From: a virus
Virus record (IMG/VR): IMGVR_UViG_3300017527_000166
Span: 1-34,362 of that record
Direction: 5' to 3' (one strand)
DNA length: 34,362 bases
Shown here one piece after another: positions 1-6,892 of the stretch. Position numbers and translations under genes: made by a program. Position 1 is the first letter of the stretch; every line of letters starts with the position of its first letter. Under the pieces are notes generated by a model, which had not been told where the DNA came from, did no database searches, and worked only from the letters and a program-made list of their open reading frames with translations.

Positions 1-1
1 A

Positions 2-379
2 GGGAATGGGTTTGCACCGATTCCCAAAGTCTTAGCGGGTCAGAACCTTCGGTTTGAGTACGAATCACCTGCAAAACGGGTGAGGAAACAAGTTGAAGCG
101 TCTGCAGCAAGACTTTGGGCACAGGAAGTCATTGAGCTTTCTGCGGTAAAACCAGAAGTGCTGGACAGGTTAAATGTTGATGAGTACGTGAAAATGTCAG
201 CAGAAGCTAAAGGTATACCGCACAAACTGATAAATGGTGATGAAGTGGTACAGGAAATTCGTGAAGGCCGCGCCCAGGCCGAGCAACAGGCGGCAGAAAT
301 GGATGCTGTTGGGCAGATTGCTGAATTATCGAAAACCGGAGCCGATGCGGCTAACAAGATGGCGCAAGCCGAGGGGTAA
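2..379 (+). CDS. Portal (head-to-tail connector) protein, C-terminal part
   Basis: The reading frame is open from base 2, so the gene starts outside the window and only about 125 C-terminal residues are seen. They begin near GNGFAPIPKV and include FEYESPAKRV, followed by an acidic, Ala/Gln-rich helical tail. This pattern is typical of the C-terminus of the T7-like/BPP-1-like head-tail connecting protein (portal), the dodecameric ring at the capsid vertex that passes DNA and holds the tail. The position just before scaffold and capsid genes agrees. The call rests on the tail region and gene order, since the conserved core lies outside the window. The next gene begins 3 bases after the stop. 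Confidence 0.75.
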   Translation, partial: GNGFAPIPKVLAGQNLRFEYESPAKRVRKQVEASAARLWAQEVIELSAVKPEVLDRLNVDEYVKMSAEAKGIPHKLINGDEVVQEIREGRAQAEQQAAEMDAVGQIAELSKTGADAANKMAQAEG

Positions 380-382
380 TAC

Positions 383-658
383 ATGAGTGACCATTGGATC
401 GAACGCGCGCAGTCAGCGGAAGCAAAACTTCAAACGCTAAAAGACCAATTTGAACCGGTAGTTGATCGGGTTCAACGGTTCAAGACCAATTTCGGCGTGA
501 AAGAAGCGTCAAACGGCGAGATTTCGATAGATTATGTTAAATTGGTAACGAATCTTGGCATGGATGGGGCTATGGAACTCCGCAAAGTCATAGATGAAAC
601 CTATCATGTAAAGGGCGATGCCGGCGAAAAGCCACATATTAAACTCGCCAATGGATGA
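383..658 (+). CDS. Small head-module protein, unknown function
   Basis: A 91-residue protein encoded between portal and scaffold. It has an N-terminal amphipathic, probably coiled-coil segment (about residues 5-35, with AQSAEAKLQTLKDQF) and no membrane segment or signal peptide. I recognise no family. The position suggests a minor head or morphogenesis role, but the sequence shows nothing specific. It follows the portal stop by 3 bases and overlaps the next gene by 8 bases, so it is part of the head operon. Confidence 0.7.
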   Translation: MSDHWIERAQSAEAKLQTLKDQFEPVVDRVQRFKTNFGVKEASNGEISIDYVKLVTNLGMDGAMELRKVIDETYHVKGDAGEKPHIKLANG

Positions 659-938
659 AGAAATACTCGCTGTCATCAATAGCCTTCCATCGACCGAAGG
701 CTATACCCAACAGGCACGATACCATGACTTCAGACGAGTCTTTGATAATGTTGAAGGTCAGAAAGTGCTGGCTGAAATCCTCTCATGGGGCAGGCTGTTC
801 AGAACTCCCGCCCTTGGCAACCCGATAGACCCCAATAAAGCAATGATTACCATCGGTGAGGCAAATTTCGCCAGAAAATTACTGGTTACTTATACACTTG
901 AACCACCAGAACAACCCACGAAACAGGAGAAAGCATAA
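651..938 (+). CDS. Bbp19-like small phage head protein
   Basis: A 95-residue protein. The ATG at 651 (MDEEILAV) is preferred over an in-frame ATG at 618, because it gives an 8-base overlap with the preceding gene instead of a 41-base one. The segment YHDFRRVFDNVEGQKVLAEI and the later GEANFARKLL resemble the small Bbp19-type protein found next to the portal in BPP-1-like podoviruses. Its biochemical role is not known to me. Its stop codon overlaps the scaffold start by one base, which suggests translational coupling. Confidence 0.6.
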   Translation: MDEEILAVINSLPSTEGYTQQARYHDFRRVFDNVEGQKVLAEILSWGRLFRTPALGNPIDPNKAMITIGEANFARKLLVTYTLEPPEQPTKQEKA

Positions 939-1861
939 TGGGCGAAGAAGCAACCGCACCTGAATGGACAGAAAGCATCGAAGATGAAGGTCTGAAAACC
1001 TCTCTAGGCCAATTTGAAACAGTAGATGACTTCTACGCCGCTGCAAAGATTGAAAAGCCGGAAGCGGTCGAGATTGATTGGCGTGAAAGCCTGAAAGACG
1101 AAGACATGAAAAAGTCTGCAGAGCGGTTTGGTTCCGTTGAGGACATTCTCAGATCCAATGCTGACATGCGTAAGCGCGATAGTCAGGTCAGGATTCCAGG
1201 CAAAGATGCCTCTGATGAAGAAAAGGCCAAGTATCACGCCGCTATCGGAGTTCCTGAAAACGCCGAAGCGTATAAATTCCCTGAAAAAGAGAATATGACC
1301 GACGAGGAAAAGGCTTCAAATGACTATTGGAAGGATATTTTTCATGGAACCGACATATCTCAAAAGCAAGCAGACGATTTGATGGAGGGATTAAAGAATG
1401 CTGTCACAAAAAACAAGGAAGCTAATATTAAGGCCAATGAGCAATGGGCAGAAGATAGCTCAGCCGCTCTGAAAGAGAGTTGGAGAGGTGATTATGATAA
1501 AAATGTAGCCATTGCTAATCAAGGATTCAACAAGTTTTTTGAGACTGCAGGGATAGACGTTGATGATATCCGAAGCATTAAAATGGAAAACGGACTATTT
1601 CTAATGGACGATGCACGATTCCTACAAGGGTTCGCTACACTTGGTCGTGAAATGGGCGAAGGCACGTTAGGACCAGCCATGAACGAGGATGAAGTTGAAA
1701 CCATGCAAGGCGAGATTGATAATCTCAGGGCGCAGATCGAAGAAGCCCAGTCTAAAGGCGATTCCAAGAGAGCCAACAGTCTGTTTGCTAAAGAACAGGC
1801 ACTAATTTCCAAGATGTCAGGCAATAAACCCGCCGTAGGTGCATCAGGCCGAACTGTTTAA
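938..1861 (+). CDS. Capsid scaffolding (assembly) protein
   Basis: A 307-residue, strongly acidic, helix-rich protein lying just upstream of the major capsid gene, which is the standard place and composition for a podoviral scaffold that guides procapsid assembly and then leaves. Two similar N-terminal segments are visible (about residues 9-33 and 47-72, each reading like W-x-E-S-x-x-D-E-x-x-K followed by F-x-S/T-V-x-D). The C-terminal 75 residues form a likely coiled coil (EVETMQGEIDNLRAQIEEAQ) ending in a basic/Gly stretch that may contact coat protein. An intrinsic terminator follows 28 bases downstream. Confidence 0.8.
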   Translation: MGEEATAPEWTESIEDEGLKTSLGQFETVDDFYAAAKIEKPEAVEIDWRESLKDEDMKKSAERFGSVEDILRSNADMRKRDSQVRIPGKDASDEEKAKYHAAIGVPENAEAYKFPEKENMTDEEKASNDYWKDIFHGTDISQKQADDLMEGLKNAVTKNKEANIKANEQWAEDSSAALKESWRGDYDKNVAIANQGFNKFFETAGIDVDDIRSIKMENGLFLMDDARFLQGFATLGREMGEGTLGPAMNEDEVETMQGEIDNLRAQIEEAQSKGDSKRANSLFAKEQALISKMSGNKPAVGASGRTV

Positions 1862-1888
1862 TGCTATAATTACATTGCTACCCCTCTT

Positions 1889-1932
1889 AGCCCATAACCG
1901 GTTTCCTCCAAATTGGTTGTGGGCTTTTTTTA
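1889..1932 (+). terminator. Rho-independent terminator after scaffold gene
   Basis: AGCCCATAACC at 1889-1899 pairs with GGTTGTGGGCT at 1915-1925 (11 pairs with one A-C mismatch), followed by a run of seven T. It sits 28 bases after the scaffold stop and would limit read-through into the capsid gene, which seems to have its own promoter. Confidence 0.8.
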
Positions 1933-1961
1933 TTGACAATTAAAGTAGAATGCTCTAATTT
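1933..1961 (+). promoter_or_regulatory. Candidate sigma70-like promoter for the capsid gene
   Basis: TTGACA at 1933-1938 is a perfect -35 box. A 17-base spacer leads to TAATTT at 1956-1961, a fair -10 box. A second reading uses TG at 1951-1952 as an extended -10 with TCTAAT at 1954-1959. The site follows directly on the terminator and is about 150 bases upstream of the capsid start, leaving a long leader. It would let capsid protein be made separately from scaffold. Not tested beyond motif match. Confidence 0.45.
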
Positions 1962-2003
1962 CTACAATATACGTTGCAAAATGCAATGTGGAGCATTATC
2001 CAA

Positions 2004-2072
2004 AGCCCCGAAAACGGCACAATCAGCCCCGAAACCGGCTCACCTGATTAATCCCGCTCTTGGCTCACCTGA
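2004..2072 (+). repeat. Short tandem and direct repeats in the capsid leader
   Basis: AGCCCCGAAAACGGC (2004-2018) recurs with one change at 2025-2039, a period of 21 bases. GGCTCACCTGA occurs at 2037-2047 and again at 2062-2072. AATCAG (2021-2026) and CTGATT (2044-2049) form an inverted pair. All lie in the untranslated stretch between the promoter candidate and the capsid start. They may form leader RNA structure or bind a protein; nothing further can be said. Confidence 0.5.
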
Positions 2073-2111
2073 AGGATAGGCATTTTCTTAGTCTATTACA
2101 GGAGAGCTATT

Positions 2112-3005
2112 ATGAGCACCTCGATTGACCAAGCGTTCATCACTTCTTATGACGCGAAGGTACACGAAGTATTCCAGCGCAAAGGGTCTTATCTCAAAGA
2201 CGCTGTGCGACTAAAGGACGGTGTTGTAGGTTCAACAGCCGTCTTCCAAAAGATCGGTAAAGGTACGGCCACGACCAAAGCGCGTCATGGCACGATCACA
2301 CCGATGAACCAGGATCACACAGCCCCAAGCTGTACGTTGGCCGATTTCTATGCCGGCGACTGGGTTGATAAGCTGGACGAAGCAAAAACCAACATCAATG
2401 AGCGTGATGCGGTCGCTTCCGGCGGTGCAATGGCACTGGGTCGGAAATGTGACGATCAAATCACCACCGTTCTGGATACTACCTCTCAGGCAACTGTTAC
2501 GCTGACGGTATCTTCCATTGCGGCCATCCGTGCTACTGCCGTTGAGTTTGCAGAAGCCGCATGGGATAACGATGTGCCGAATGATGGCGAAGTATATGCC
2601 GTTGTAACGCCTCGTTTCTGGTCACAACTGATGATGGTTGAACAGTTCAGTTCTGCTGATTATGTCGGTACGAATGGTCAGGCATTTAACCAGGGTCCAC
2701 AAGCTGGTAAAGGCAAGTGGAAAGACTGGAACGGCGTTATGTGGAAGATGCAAACAGGCTTGCCTGGTGCTAACACTGCAACCGCCAAATGCTTCATCTG
2801 GCATAAATCAGCAATCGGTTACGCTATCGCCGCCTCTGCAGGCAATATCGCAGGTAATGATTCAGTTTCGGCTGATATTACATGGCATGGTGATCGTGCA
2901 TCCCATTTCGTCAACCACATGATGAGCGGACAGGCTTGTATGATCGACGATACAGGCGTTATTGAGGGGAACCTTGATGACACTGCCGCTATCGCAACAT
3001 CTTAG
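2112..3005 (+). CDS. Major capsid protein
   Basis: A 297-residue protein preceded by a good ribosome site (AGGAGAG, about 7 bases before ATG) and placed right after the scaffold, where podoviruses carry the coat gene. Features seen: N-terminal SIDQAFITSYDAKVHEVFQR, a Gly/Thr-rich segment around residues 45-70, and a C-terminal part with ADITWHGDRASHFVNHMMSG. These resemble the BPP-1-type coat protein family with an HK97-like fold; I did not detect a T7 gp10 pattern. It forms the icosahedral shell. The cement gene follows 10 bases downstream. Confidence 0.85.
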   Translation: MSTSIDQAFITSYDAKVHEVFQRKGSYLKDAVRLKDGVVGSTAVFQKIGKGTATTKARHGTITPMNQDHTAPSCTLADFYAGDWVDKLDEAKTNINERDAVASGGAMALGRKCDDQITTVLDTTSQATVTLTVSSIAAIRATAVEFAEAAWDNDVPNDGEVYAVVTPRFWSQLMMVEQFSSADYVGTNGQAFNQGPQAGKGKWKDWNGVMWKMQTGLPGANTATAKCFIWHKSAIGYAIAASAGNIAGNDSVSADITWHGDRASHFVNHMMSGQACMIDDTGVIEGNLDDTAAIATS

Positions 3006-3015
3006 GAGGTGAATC

Positions 3016-3336
3016 ATGGCTTATACAGCAGGTAATTTAACCCAAATCTCCAACGCTAATGGTTATGGTCTGTATCGGTATGATGATACGGAAGACCCAG
3101 ATGTTATTGAAACGGCGGGATATTTCAATAACCTGGATGATGACCTCAACCTACAGGTTGGTGATCGCATCGACTATACTGAGTGGGCTACAGCAGTCCG
3201 TACAGGCACGATTGCTCAGTACAAGATGTTTATCGTGACAAATGTTATTGCCAACGATGCTGCCGCATCAGCAGGCGCGGTAAATATTGCAGAAGTCGGT
3301 ATCAGTTCTGACGGTGCTATTTCTTCGGGCGCTTAA
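3016..3336 (+). CDS. Probable capsid cement/decoration protein
   Basis: A 106-residue, soluble, acidic, beta-type protein rich in Asn, Asp and Ala, without transmembrane segments. It is directly downstream of the coat gene with a strong ribosome site (TTAGGAGGTG) and followed by a strong terminator, so coat and this protein form a two-gene unit. In BPP-1-like phages the matching position is occupied by the capsid cement protein; similar N-terminal sequences of the type NANGYGLYRY are common there. Function is assigned mainly from position and size. Confidence 0.6.
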   Translation: MAYTAGNLTQISNANGYGLYRYDDTEDPDVIETAGYFNNLDDDLNLQVGDRIDYTEWATAVRTGTIAQYKMFIVTNVIANDAAASAGAVNIAEVGISSDGAISSGA

Positions 3337-3356
3337 TCCTTAACCAAAGCAGTCTC

Positions 3357-3384
3357 AAAAAACCCGCTTAACGGCGGGTTTTTT
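3357..3384 (+). terminator. Strong intrinsic terminator after the capsid unit
   Basis: AAAAAACCCGC (3357-3367) and GCGGGTTTTTT (3374-3384) form a perfect 11-base-pair hairpin with a 6-base loop and a T run. Being A-rich before and T-rich after, it could act on both strands. It separates capsid genes from the sugar block. Confidence 0.9.
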
Positions 3385-3399
3385 GTTTATACTCCCTGA

Positions 3400-3915
3400 A
3401 TGCGCTGTATCGTCGCCGGAAATGCCCTCGGACTTCAATTTGACATAGATCAAGTTTTCGACCGCTATGGCGAATTACCGGTCATTGCGGTGAATGGCGC
3501 ATCGAAGCACGTTAAAGCCTTTGCTCTTTATTCGCAGCACCCAGCCCGATTTATGACCCATGGCTGGATTTCAGGCCAACTCCGTAATTTTGGCGATGAT
3601 TTCACCGTTCATACGAACGGATGGAGTAATTACGAATACATCGACGAACTATGGCCGAATATTATGAATGGTGGCGGGTCAGCATGGGGCGCACGGAAAC
3701 TCGCTGTTGAGTTCGGCTATGATGAAGTCATCTTATGTGGATGCCCGATGATCCCAGGGCCATATGTCGGGAATCACAATCTCTCAGGCTTTATGCACAA
3801 GCCAGAAGTCGTTGATGAACTTTTCCAGCAGATTGAGAAAGACGTAAAGTGGCATGAGGGCTGTGTATCTGCTAGTGGCAGAACTAGGGAATTATTAGGA
3901 GATATTGATGATTAA
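3400..3915 (+). CDS. Putative glycosyltransferase-like protein (DUF115/sialyltransferase-like fold)
   Basis: A 171-residue protein with an N-terminal CIVAGNALG strand-loop (residues 3-11), AVNGASKHV (30-38), and a second nucleotide-binding-like half with GGGSAWGARKLA (91-102) and YDEVILCGCPM (107-117). The S-A/G-x-x-A-x-x-L-A then hydrophobic strand plus G-C-x arrangement is typical of MptE-like/DUF115 and CST-type sialyltransferase-like phage proteins. The C-terminal SGRTRELLGD also fits that group. Substrate is unknown. The start has no clear ribosome site. It opens the sugar block and lies one short frame away from a second glycosyltransferase. Confidence 0.5.
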   Translation: MRCIVAGNALGLQFDIDQVFDRYGELPVIAVNGASKHVKAFALYSQHPARFMTHGWISGQLRNFGDDFTVHTNGWSNYEYIDELWPNIMNGGGSAWGARKLAVEFGYDEVILCGCPMIPGPYVGNHNLSGFMHKPEVVDELFQQIEKDVKWHEGCVSASGRTRELLGDIDD

Positions 3916-3976
3916 TGGCATAAGTAAATCGCAGGTATGGTCAATTAAACACGGAAAGACTAGCTGGACAAAATAG
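3908..3976 (+). pseudogene. 22-residue frame resembling the HTH tail of a homing endonuclease
   Basis: ATG at 3908 to TAG at 3974-3976 encodes a peptide containing GISKSQVWSIKHGKTSW. That pattern (G-hydrophobic-S-x-S-x-V-x-x-I-x-x-G-K-T-W) is like the DNA-binding helix-turn-helix segment at the C-terminus of phage HNH/NUMOD endonucleases. It overlaps the previous gene by 8 bases, and its stop shares a base with the GTG of the next gene. It could be the scar of an endonuclease gene or a small coupling peptide. Evidence is one short motif, so confidence is low. Confidence 0.25.
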
Positions 3977-4497
3977 TGATTACCGTTGTCTGTGTTCTGT
4001 CTAATGCGGGGGGAAAGTACGATTACTCGCATGTAGAGCGTCTGAGGCGACAAATACGGCTTAAACAGCCCTATAAATTCGTTGTTTTAGATGATTCTCC
4101 GTATCCGTCATGGTGGGCTAAAATCTCCCTGTTCGAGCCTGGCCGCTTTACCGGACGGGTGCTGTACCTCGATCTGGATGTTGAGATTGTCGATTATCTG
4201 GATGAGATTGTGGATTATGCCCCGTTTTCTGCGGTTAGGGACTACTTAAATAAAAACCTTATAAATTCAAGCGTTATGTCGTGGAATGCTGGTGAGCAAG
4301 ACCATGTTTACACTAAATTCAAGCCAGAATTTATGAATAAATTTCCCGGCGATCAGGAATACATATATTCCTCCAGTGTTGTCTCAAAATTCCCAAAAAC
4401 ATGGTTCCCGTCTTATAAACATAACTGTAAGGACGGTGTTCCTGATGGAGCGAAGGCAATAATTTATCACGGCTACCCAAAACCATGGGATTTATAG
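3976..4497 (+). CDS. Putative GT-A glycosyltransferase (GT8-like)
   Basis: A 173-residue protein starting at GTG 3976, which overlaps the upstream TAG by one base. It has the hallmarks of a GT-A fold glycosyltransferase: N-terminal ITVVCVLSNAGGKYD, then RVLYLDLDVEIVDYLDEI (61-78) with a D-x-D metal/nucleotide-sugar motif at 66-68, GDQEYIY (125-131), and a C-terminal AIIYHGYPKPWD with the His often used in metal binding in GT8-like enzymes. It probably transfers a sugar from a nucleotide donor; acceptor unknown. An HNH endonuclease relic separates it from the biosynthesis genes. Confidence 0.7.
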   Translation: MITVVCVLSNAGGKYDYSHVERLRRQIRLKQPYKFVVLDDSPYPSWWAKISLFEPGRFTGRVLYLDLDVEIVDYLDEIVDYAPFSAVRDYLNKNLINSSVMSWNAGEQDHVYTKFKPEFMNKFPGDQEYIYSSSVVSKFPKTWFPSYKHNCKDGVPDGAKAIIYHGYPKPWDL

Positions 4498-4521
4498 TGA
4501 AAATTAGATATAATCGGGAAA

Positions 4522-4542
4522 CTGGAAGCAAGGAACTTCCAG
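4522..4542 (+). repeat. Perfect hairpin downstream of the glycosyltransferase
   Basis: CTGGAAG (4522-4528) and CTTCCAG (4536-4542) form a 7-base-pair stem with a 7-base loop, 25 bases after the stop at 4497. There is no T run behind it, so it is not a typical intrinsic terminator. It may be an RNA stability element or part of the mobile-element relic that follows. Confidence 0.5.
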
Positions 4543-4765
4543 CCCCCTAATCATAATGACTGAGGTAACAGCCAAAATGACTAAAGAAATTTTAACACAA
4601 GATTTACTCAACGAGTTATTCGTTTATAACCCAAATACAGGGGTTCTTGCTAACCCTGAGTTGAGTTGCCACCGGGATACTAAGATGTGAGTGGCAGCTC
4701 TGAAGACTTAAACGAAGTGATAAACTAAAAGCGGCTACTATATAGGTGGTCAATTCTAACGTGTT

Positions 4766-4979
4766 GTTCGACAACGAAAAGGAAAACATTATGATTAAAC
4801 AGCACGAATCAAAGTTGATAAAGTCAGTATTAGAAATAACCAAGGATAAGCCAAGGGCTGTTTATCTTACAGACGGGACAAAAATAAACATCGAATACGG
4901 TAAAAACAGAGGTGCATGGCTTAAAATTGGCCCTACGCCGGAATATAACACTGACAACGACAGCTCTTAGTTGTCGAAC
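4766..4979 (+). repeat. 10-bp inverted repeat bounding the unexplained middle of the HNH relic
   Basis: GTTCGACAAC at 4766-4775 and its exact reverse complement GTTGTCGAAC at 4970-4979 enclose a 194-base segment. The right copy ends precisely where recognisable endonuclease sequence resumes. The pair could be a stem closing a structured RNA or the ends of a small inserted element. No target-site duplication was recognised. Confidence 0.5.
4791..4970 (+). CDS. Small ORF inside the HNH relic, unknown
   Basis: An open frame of 59 residues from ATG 4791 (MIKQHESKLIK), with a weak AAGGA ribosome site upstream; the frame itself is open from 4746. The product is mixed-charge and soluble, with no motif I recognise. 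It lies wholly between the arms of a 10-bp inverted repeat in the place where the endonuclease core should be. It may be a real small gene brought in with that segment or a chance frame. Confidence 0.3.
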   Translation: MIKQHESKLIKSVLEITKDKPRAVYLTDGTKINIEYGKNRGAWLKIGPTPEYNTDNDSS

Positions 4980-5144
4980 CGTGTTAATAGAGGTATTAGC
5001 GGTAAAGCAAGGGCAGAGATTAGTTGTCTAAACAAGAACGGGTATTTTCAATTTCGCATTTGATACAACACAAGAGGCATGTTTGGCTAGAAAAAAATAT
5101 GAATCTAATTCTAACTTTCATGATAATCATGGGAAAAGATAAAT

Positions 5145-5510
5145 ATGGCTGTTCGTAACGTAGAAAAGGGATGGGGCGAGGAGATTATCTTTGCCGACCA
5201 TCCAGAATATGCAGGAAAGCTGTTGGTGTTCGATAAAGAGAATGCCCGTTTTTCTATGCACTTTCACCAGTACAAGAAAGAGACTTGGTATGTCATTAAG
5301 GGTCGTTTTCGCCTTGATTACATCGACACCAAGAATGCAGGGAAACTGACAACAGAACTAGATATGGGTGATTCTGTCGATATTCTGCCTTGCACCCCGC
5401 ATCGGCTGGTCTGTCTGACGGACGGCGGCATATTAATCGAAGTGTCTACACAGGACAGCGTTACGGACAATTTTAGGGTAATGCCTGGGGATAGTCAGTG
5501 CTCGACATAA
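5145..5510 (+). CDS. Cupin sugar-phosphate isomerase/epimerase-like protein
   Basis: A 121-residue single-domain cupin. Motif 1 is MHFHQYKKETWYVIKGRF (His-x-His, Glu seven residues after the first His, then Gly) and motif 2 is GDSVDILPCTPHRL (G-x6-P-x2-H). Together they supply the usual three His and one Glu metal site. The N-terminal EKGWGEEIIF resembles the C-terminal cupin of type II mannose-6-phosphate isomerase/GDP-mannose pyrophosphorylase. A role in isomerising or binding a sugar phosphate fits its neighbours. It is the first gene of a set running to 12899 in which nearly every gene overlaps the next, and overlaps the radical SAM gene by 13 bases. Confidence 0.75.
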   Translation: MAVRNVEKGWGEEIIFADHPEYAGKLLVFDKENARFSMHFHQYKKETWYVIKGRFRLDYIDTKNAGKLTTELDMGDSVDILPCTPHRLVCLTDGGILIEVSTQDSVTDNFRVMPGDSQCST

Positions 5511-6892
5511 TCTTAGTGAACCCTGGCGGCAGAGAGGTCATCTATCAGGGGCTTGGGGATGATTTGACAGCAGTGGAGCAACCTTTGTGGTGTAGGCTGA
5601 TTGCCGGCTATCTGATCGACCGTGGGTTCAGTGTCGCGATTATTGATGCCGATGCTGAAGACTTATCTTATGGCGAAGTCGCTGACCGCATTGCAAAGCG
5701 CAAACCTCGATATGTGGGTATGGTGGTTTCGGGTCATCAACCGTCGTCTAGCACCCAACAAATGCTACCCGCAGGAAAGACCTGTACTGCCATCACTAAA
5801 ATACCAGAACTTGAAGATACGCCAATAATAATGATGGGTGGGCATGTTTCAGCCCTGCCGGAGCAAACACTAAAAGAAGAAGACGTTGATTTCGTGGCCG
5901 TTGGAGAGGGTGCTGTAACCCTGTATGAGCTACTAAAGCTAGAACACGTTGGAATGATTGGGTCATCTCAAAAAATACCTGGCCTTGGTTATCTTGATTA
6001 TCGTGGAAGGGCGCATATTAATCCGCCTCCCCCGAATCTTGACCTAGACCAATTACACGGTGATGTATGGCACATGCTACCGATGGAGAAGTATCGGTCA
6101 CATAACTGGCAGTCTGAGGATAGACAGCCTTATGCGGCGATTTATACAAGCCTTCAATGTCCTTTTTCGTGCTCATTCTGCATGATAAACGCTATGTTTG
6201 GTGGGTCTGGTTATCGAACTCGAAAGCCAGAAGACGTAGTTTCTGAAATCAGCATGTTATACAACGAATACGGCGTTAAGACATTCAAGATCATTGACGA
6301 AATGTTCGTCCTCAAGCCCTCTCATTATCTGCCGATCTGTGAAGGATTGGCGACATTGAATCTGGACATAAACATCTGGGCATACGCACGGATAGACACG
6401 GTAAAGCATGATACGCTTGATCTCATGCGCCGTGCTGGAATTAAATGGCTAGCTCTTGGTATTGAGTCGGCTGATGAAGTTGTGAGGGACGGTGCTGAAA
6501 AGTCCATGACCCAGAATGACATTTACGACATCGTTAAGAAAATTCAGAACAGTGGCATTAAGGTCATCGGTAATTTTATTTTCGGTTTGCCTAACGACAG
6601 CATAACCACGATGCAGAAAACCTACGATCTAGCCTGTGATTTGCAGTGCGATTTCGTCAACTTTTATAGTGCTATGCCATACCCTGGGAGCAAGCTGTTT
6701 ACCGAAGCTGATCCACAAGACTTGCCTGAACGCTGGTCTGGATATTCGCAGCACTCGAAAGACTGCAAGCCTTTAGGTAATAAGTACCTGACTGCGGCTG
6801 AGATATTGGCCTTTCGGGATTCAGCCCATTGTCAGTATTTCCATGATGACCCAGAACTCAGCAAACCGCTTGAGAGGGATTTGCTTGAATAA
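5498..6892 (+). CDS. B12-binding-domain radical SAM enzyme
   Basis: A 464-residue protein. Residues 1-145 have the layout of a cobalamin-binding domain (IILVNPGG at 4-11, IIMMGGHVSALPEQ at 110-123, DFVAVGEGAVTLYELL at 131-146), as in B12-dependent radical SAM proteins. The radical SAM core carries CPFSCSFC (Cys 221, 225, 228; C-x3-C-x2-C) for the 4Fe-4S cluster, followed by an HemN/Elp3-like barrel with GNFIFGLP. Such enzymes perform methylations or radical rearrangements at unactivated carbons. Here it probably acts on the sugar or its nucleotide; the exact reaction cannot be read from sequence. GTG start overlaps the cupin gene. Confidence 0.8.
   Translation: MLDIILVNPGGREVIYQGLGDDLTAVEQPLWCRLIAGYLIDRGFSVAIIDADAEDLSYGEVADRIAKRKPRYVGMVVSGHQPSSSTQQMLPAGKTCTAITKIPELEDTPIIMMGGHVSALPEQTLKEEDVDFVAVGEGAVTLYELLKLEHVGMIGSSQKIPGLGYLDYRGRAHINPPPPNLDLDQLHGDVWHMLPMEKYRSHNWQSEDRQPYAAIYTSLQCPFSCSFCMINAMFGGSGYRTRKPEDVVSEISMLYNEYGVKTFKIIDEMFVLKPSHYLPICEGLATLNLDINIWAYARIDTVKHDTLDLMRRAGIKWLALGIESADEVVRDGAEKSMTQNDIYDIVKKIQNSGIKVIGNFIFGLPNDSITTMQKTYDLACDLQCDFVNFYSAMPYPGSKLFTEADPQDLPERWSGYSQHSKDCKPLGNKYLTAAEILAFRDSAHCQYFHDDPELSKPLERDLLE

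Larger units (their letters stand above)
4577..5142 (+). pseudogene. Degenerate HNH homing endonuclease
   Basis: Frame 4577-4690 encodes 37 residues with LTQDLLNELFVYNPNTGVL, the usual N-terminus of phage HNH endonucleases, then stops. Much later, the frame 4977-5060 reads NRGISGK...NKNGYFQFRI and after a one-base shift at about 5061 continues as FDTTQEACLARKKYESN and FHDNHGKR to a TAA at 5140-5142, the usual C-terminal region. The central His-Asn-His core cannot be found. The stretch 4691-4976 between the two ends does not read as endonuclease in any frame, apart from a possible KSGYYIGG around 4725. The gene is broken by loss or replacement of its core and by a frameshift. Confidence 0.7.

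Noticed and set aside
3388-3402. Leaderless promoter for the first glycosyltransferase
   Set aside because: TATACT lies at 3388-3393, seven bases before the ATG, but no acceptable -35 box exists; the required position falls within the terminator hairpin.
4522-4542. Intrinsic terminator after the GT8-like gene
   Set aside because: The hairpin is perfect but no T run follows, so termination is not supported.
4691-4760. tRNA or small ribozyme in the region with GCCAC/GTGGC pairing
   Set aside because: No cloverleaf, T-loop or known ribozyme core could be built from the sequence.
4640-4980. Group I intron in the HNH relic
   Set aside because: An exon-like pairing (CAGGGGTT with AACCCTG) and the inverted repeat suggested an intron, but no clear P/Q/R/S core elements were found, so it is only kept as a possibility to test.
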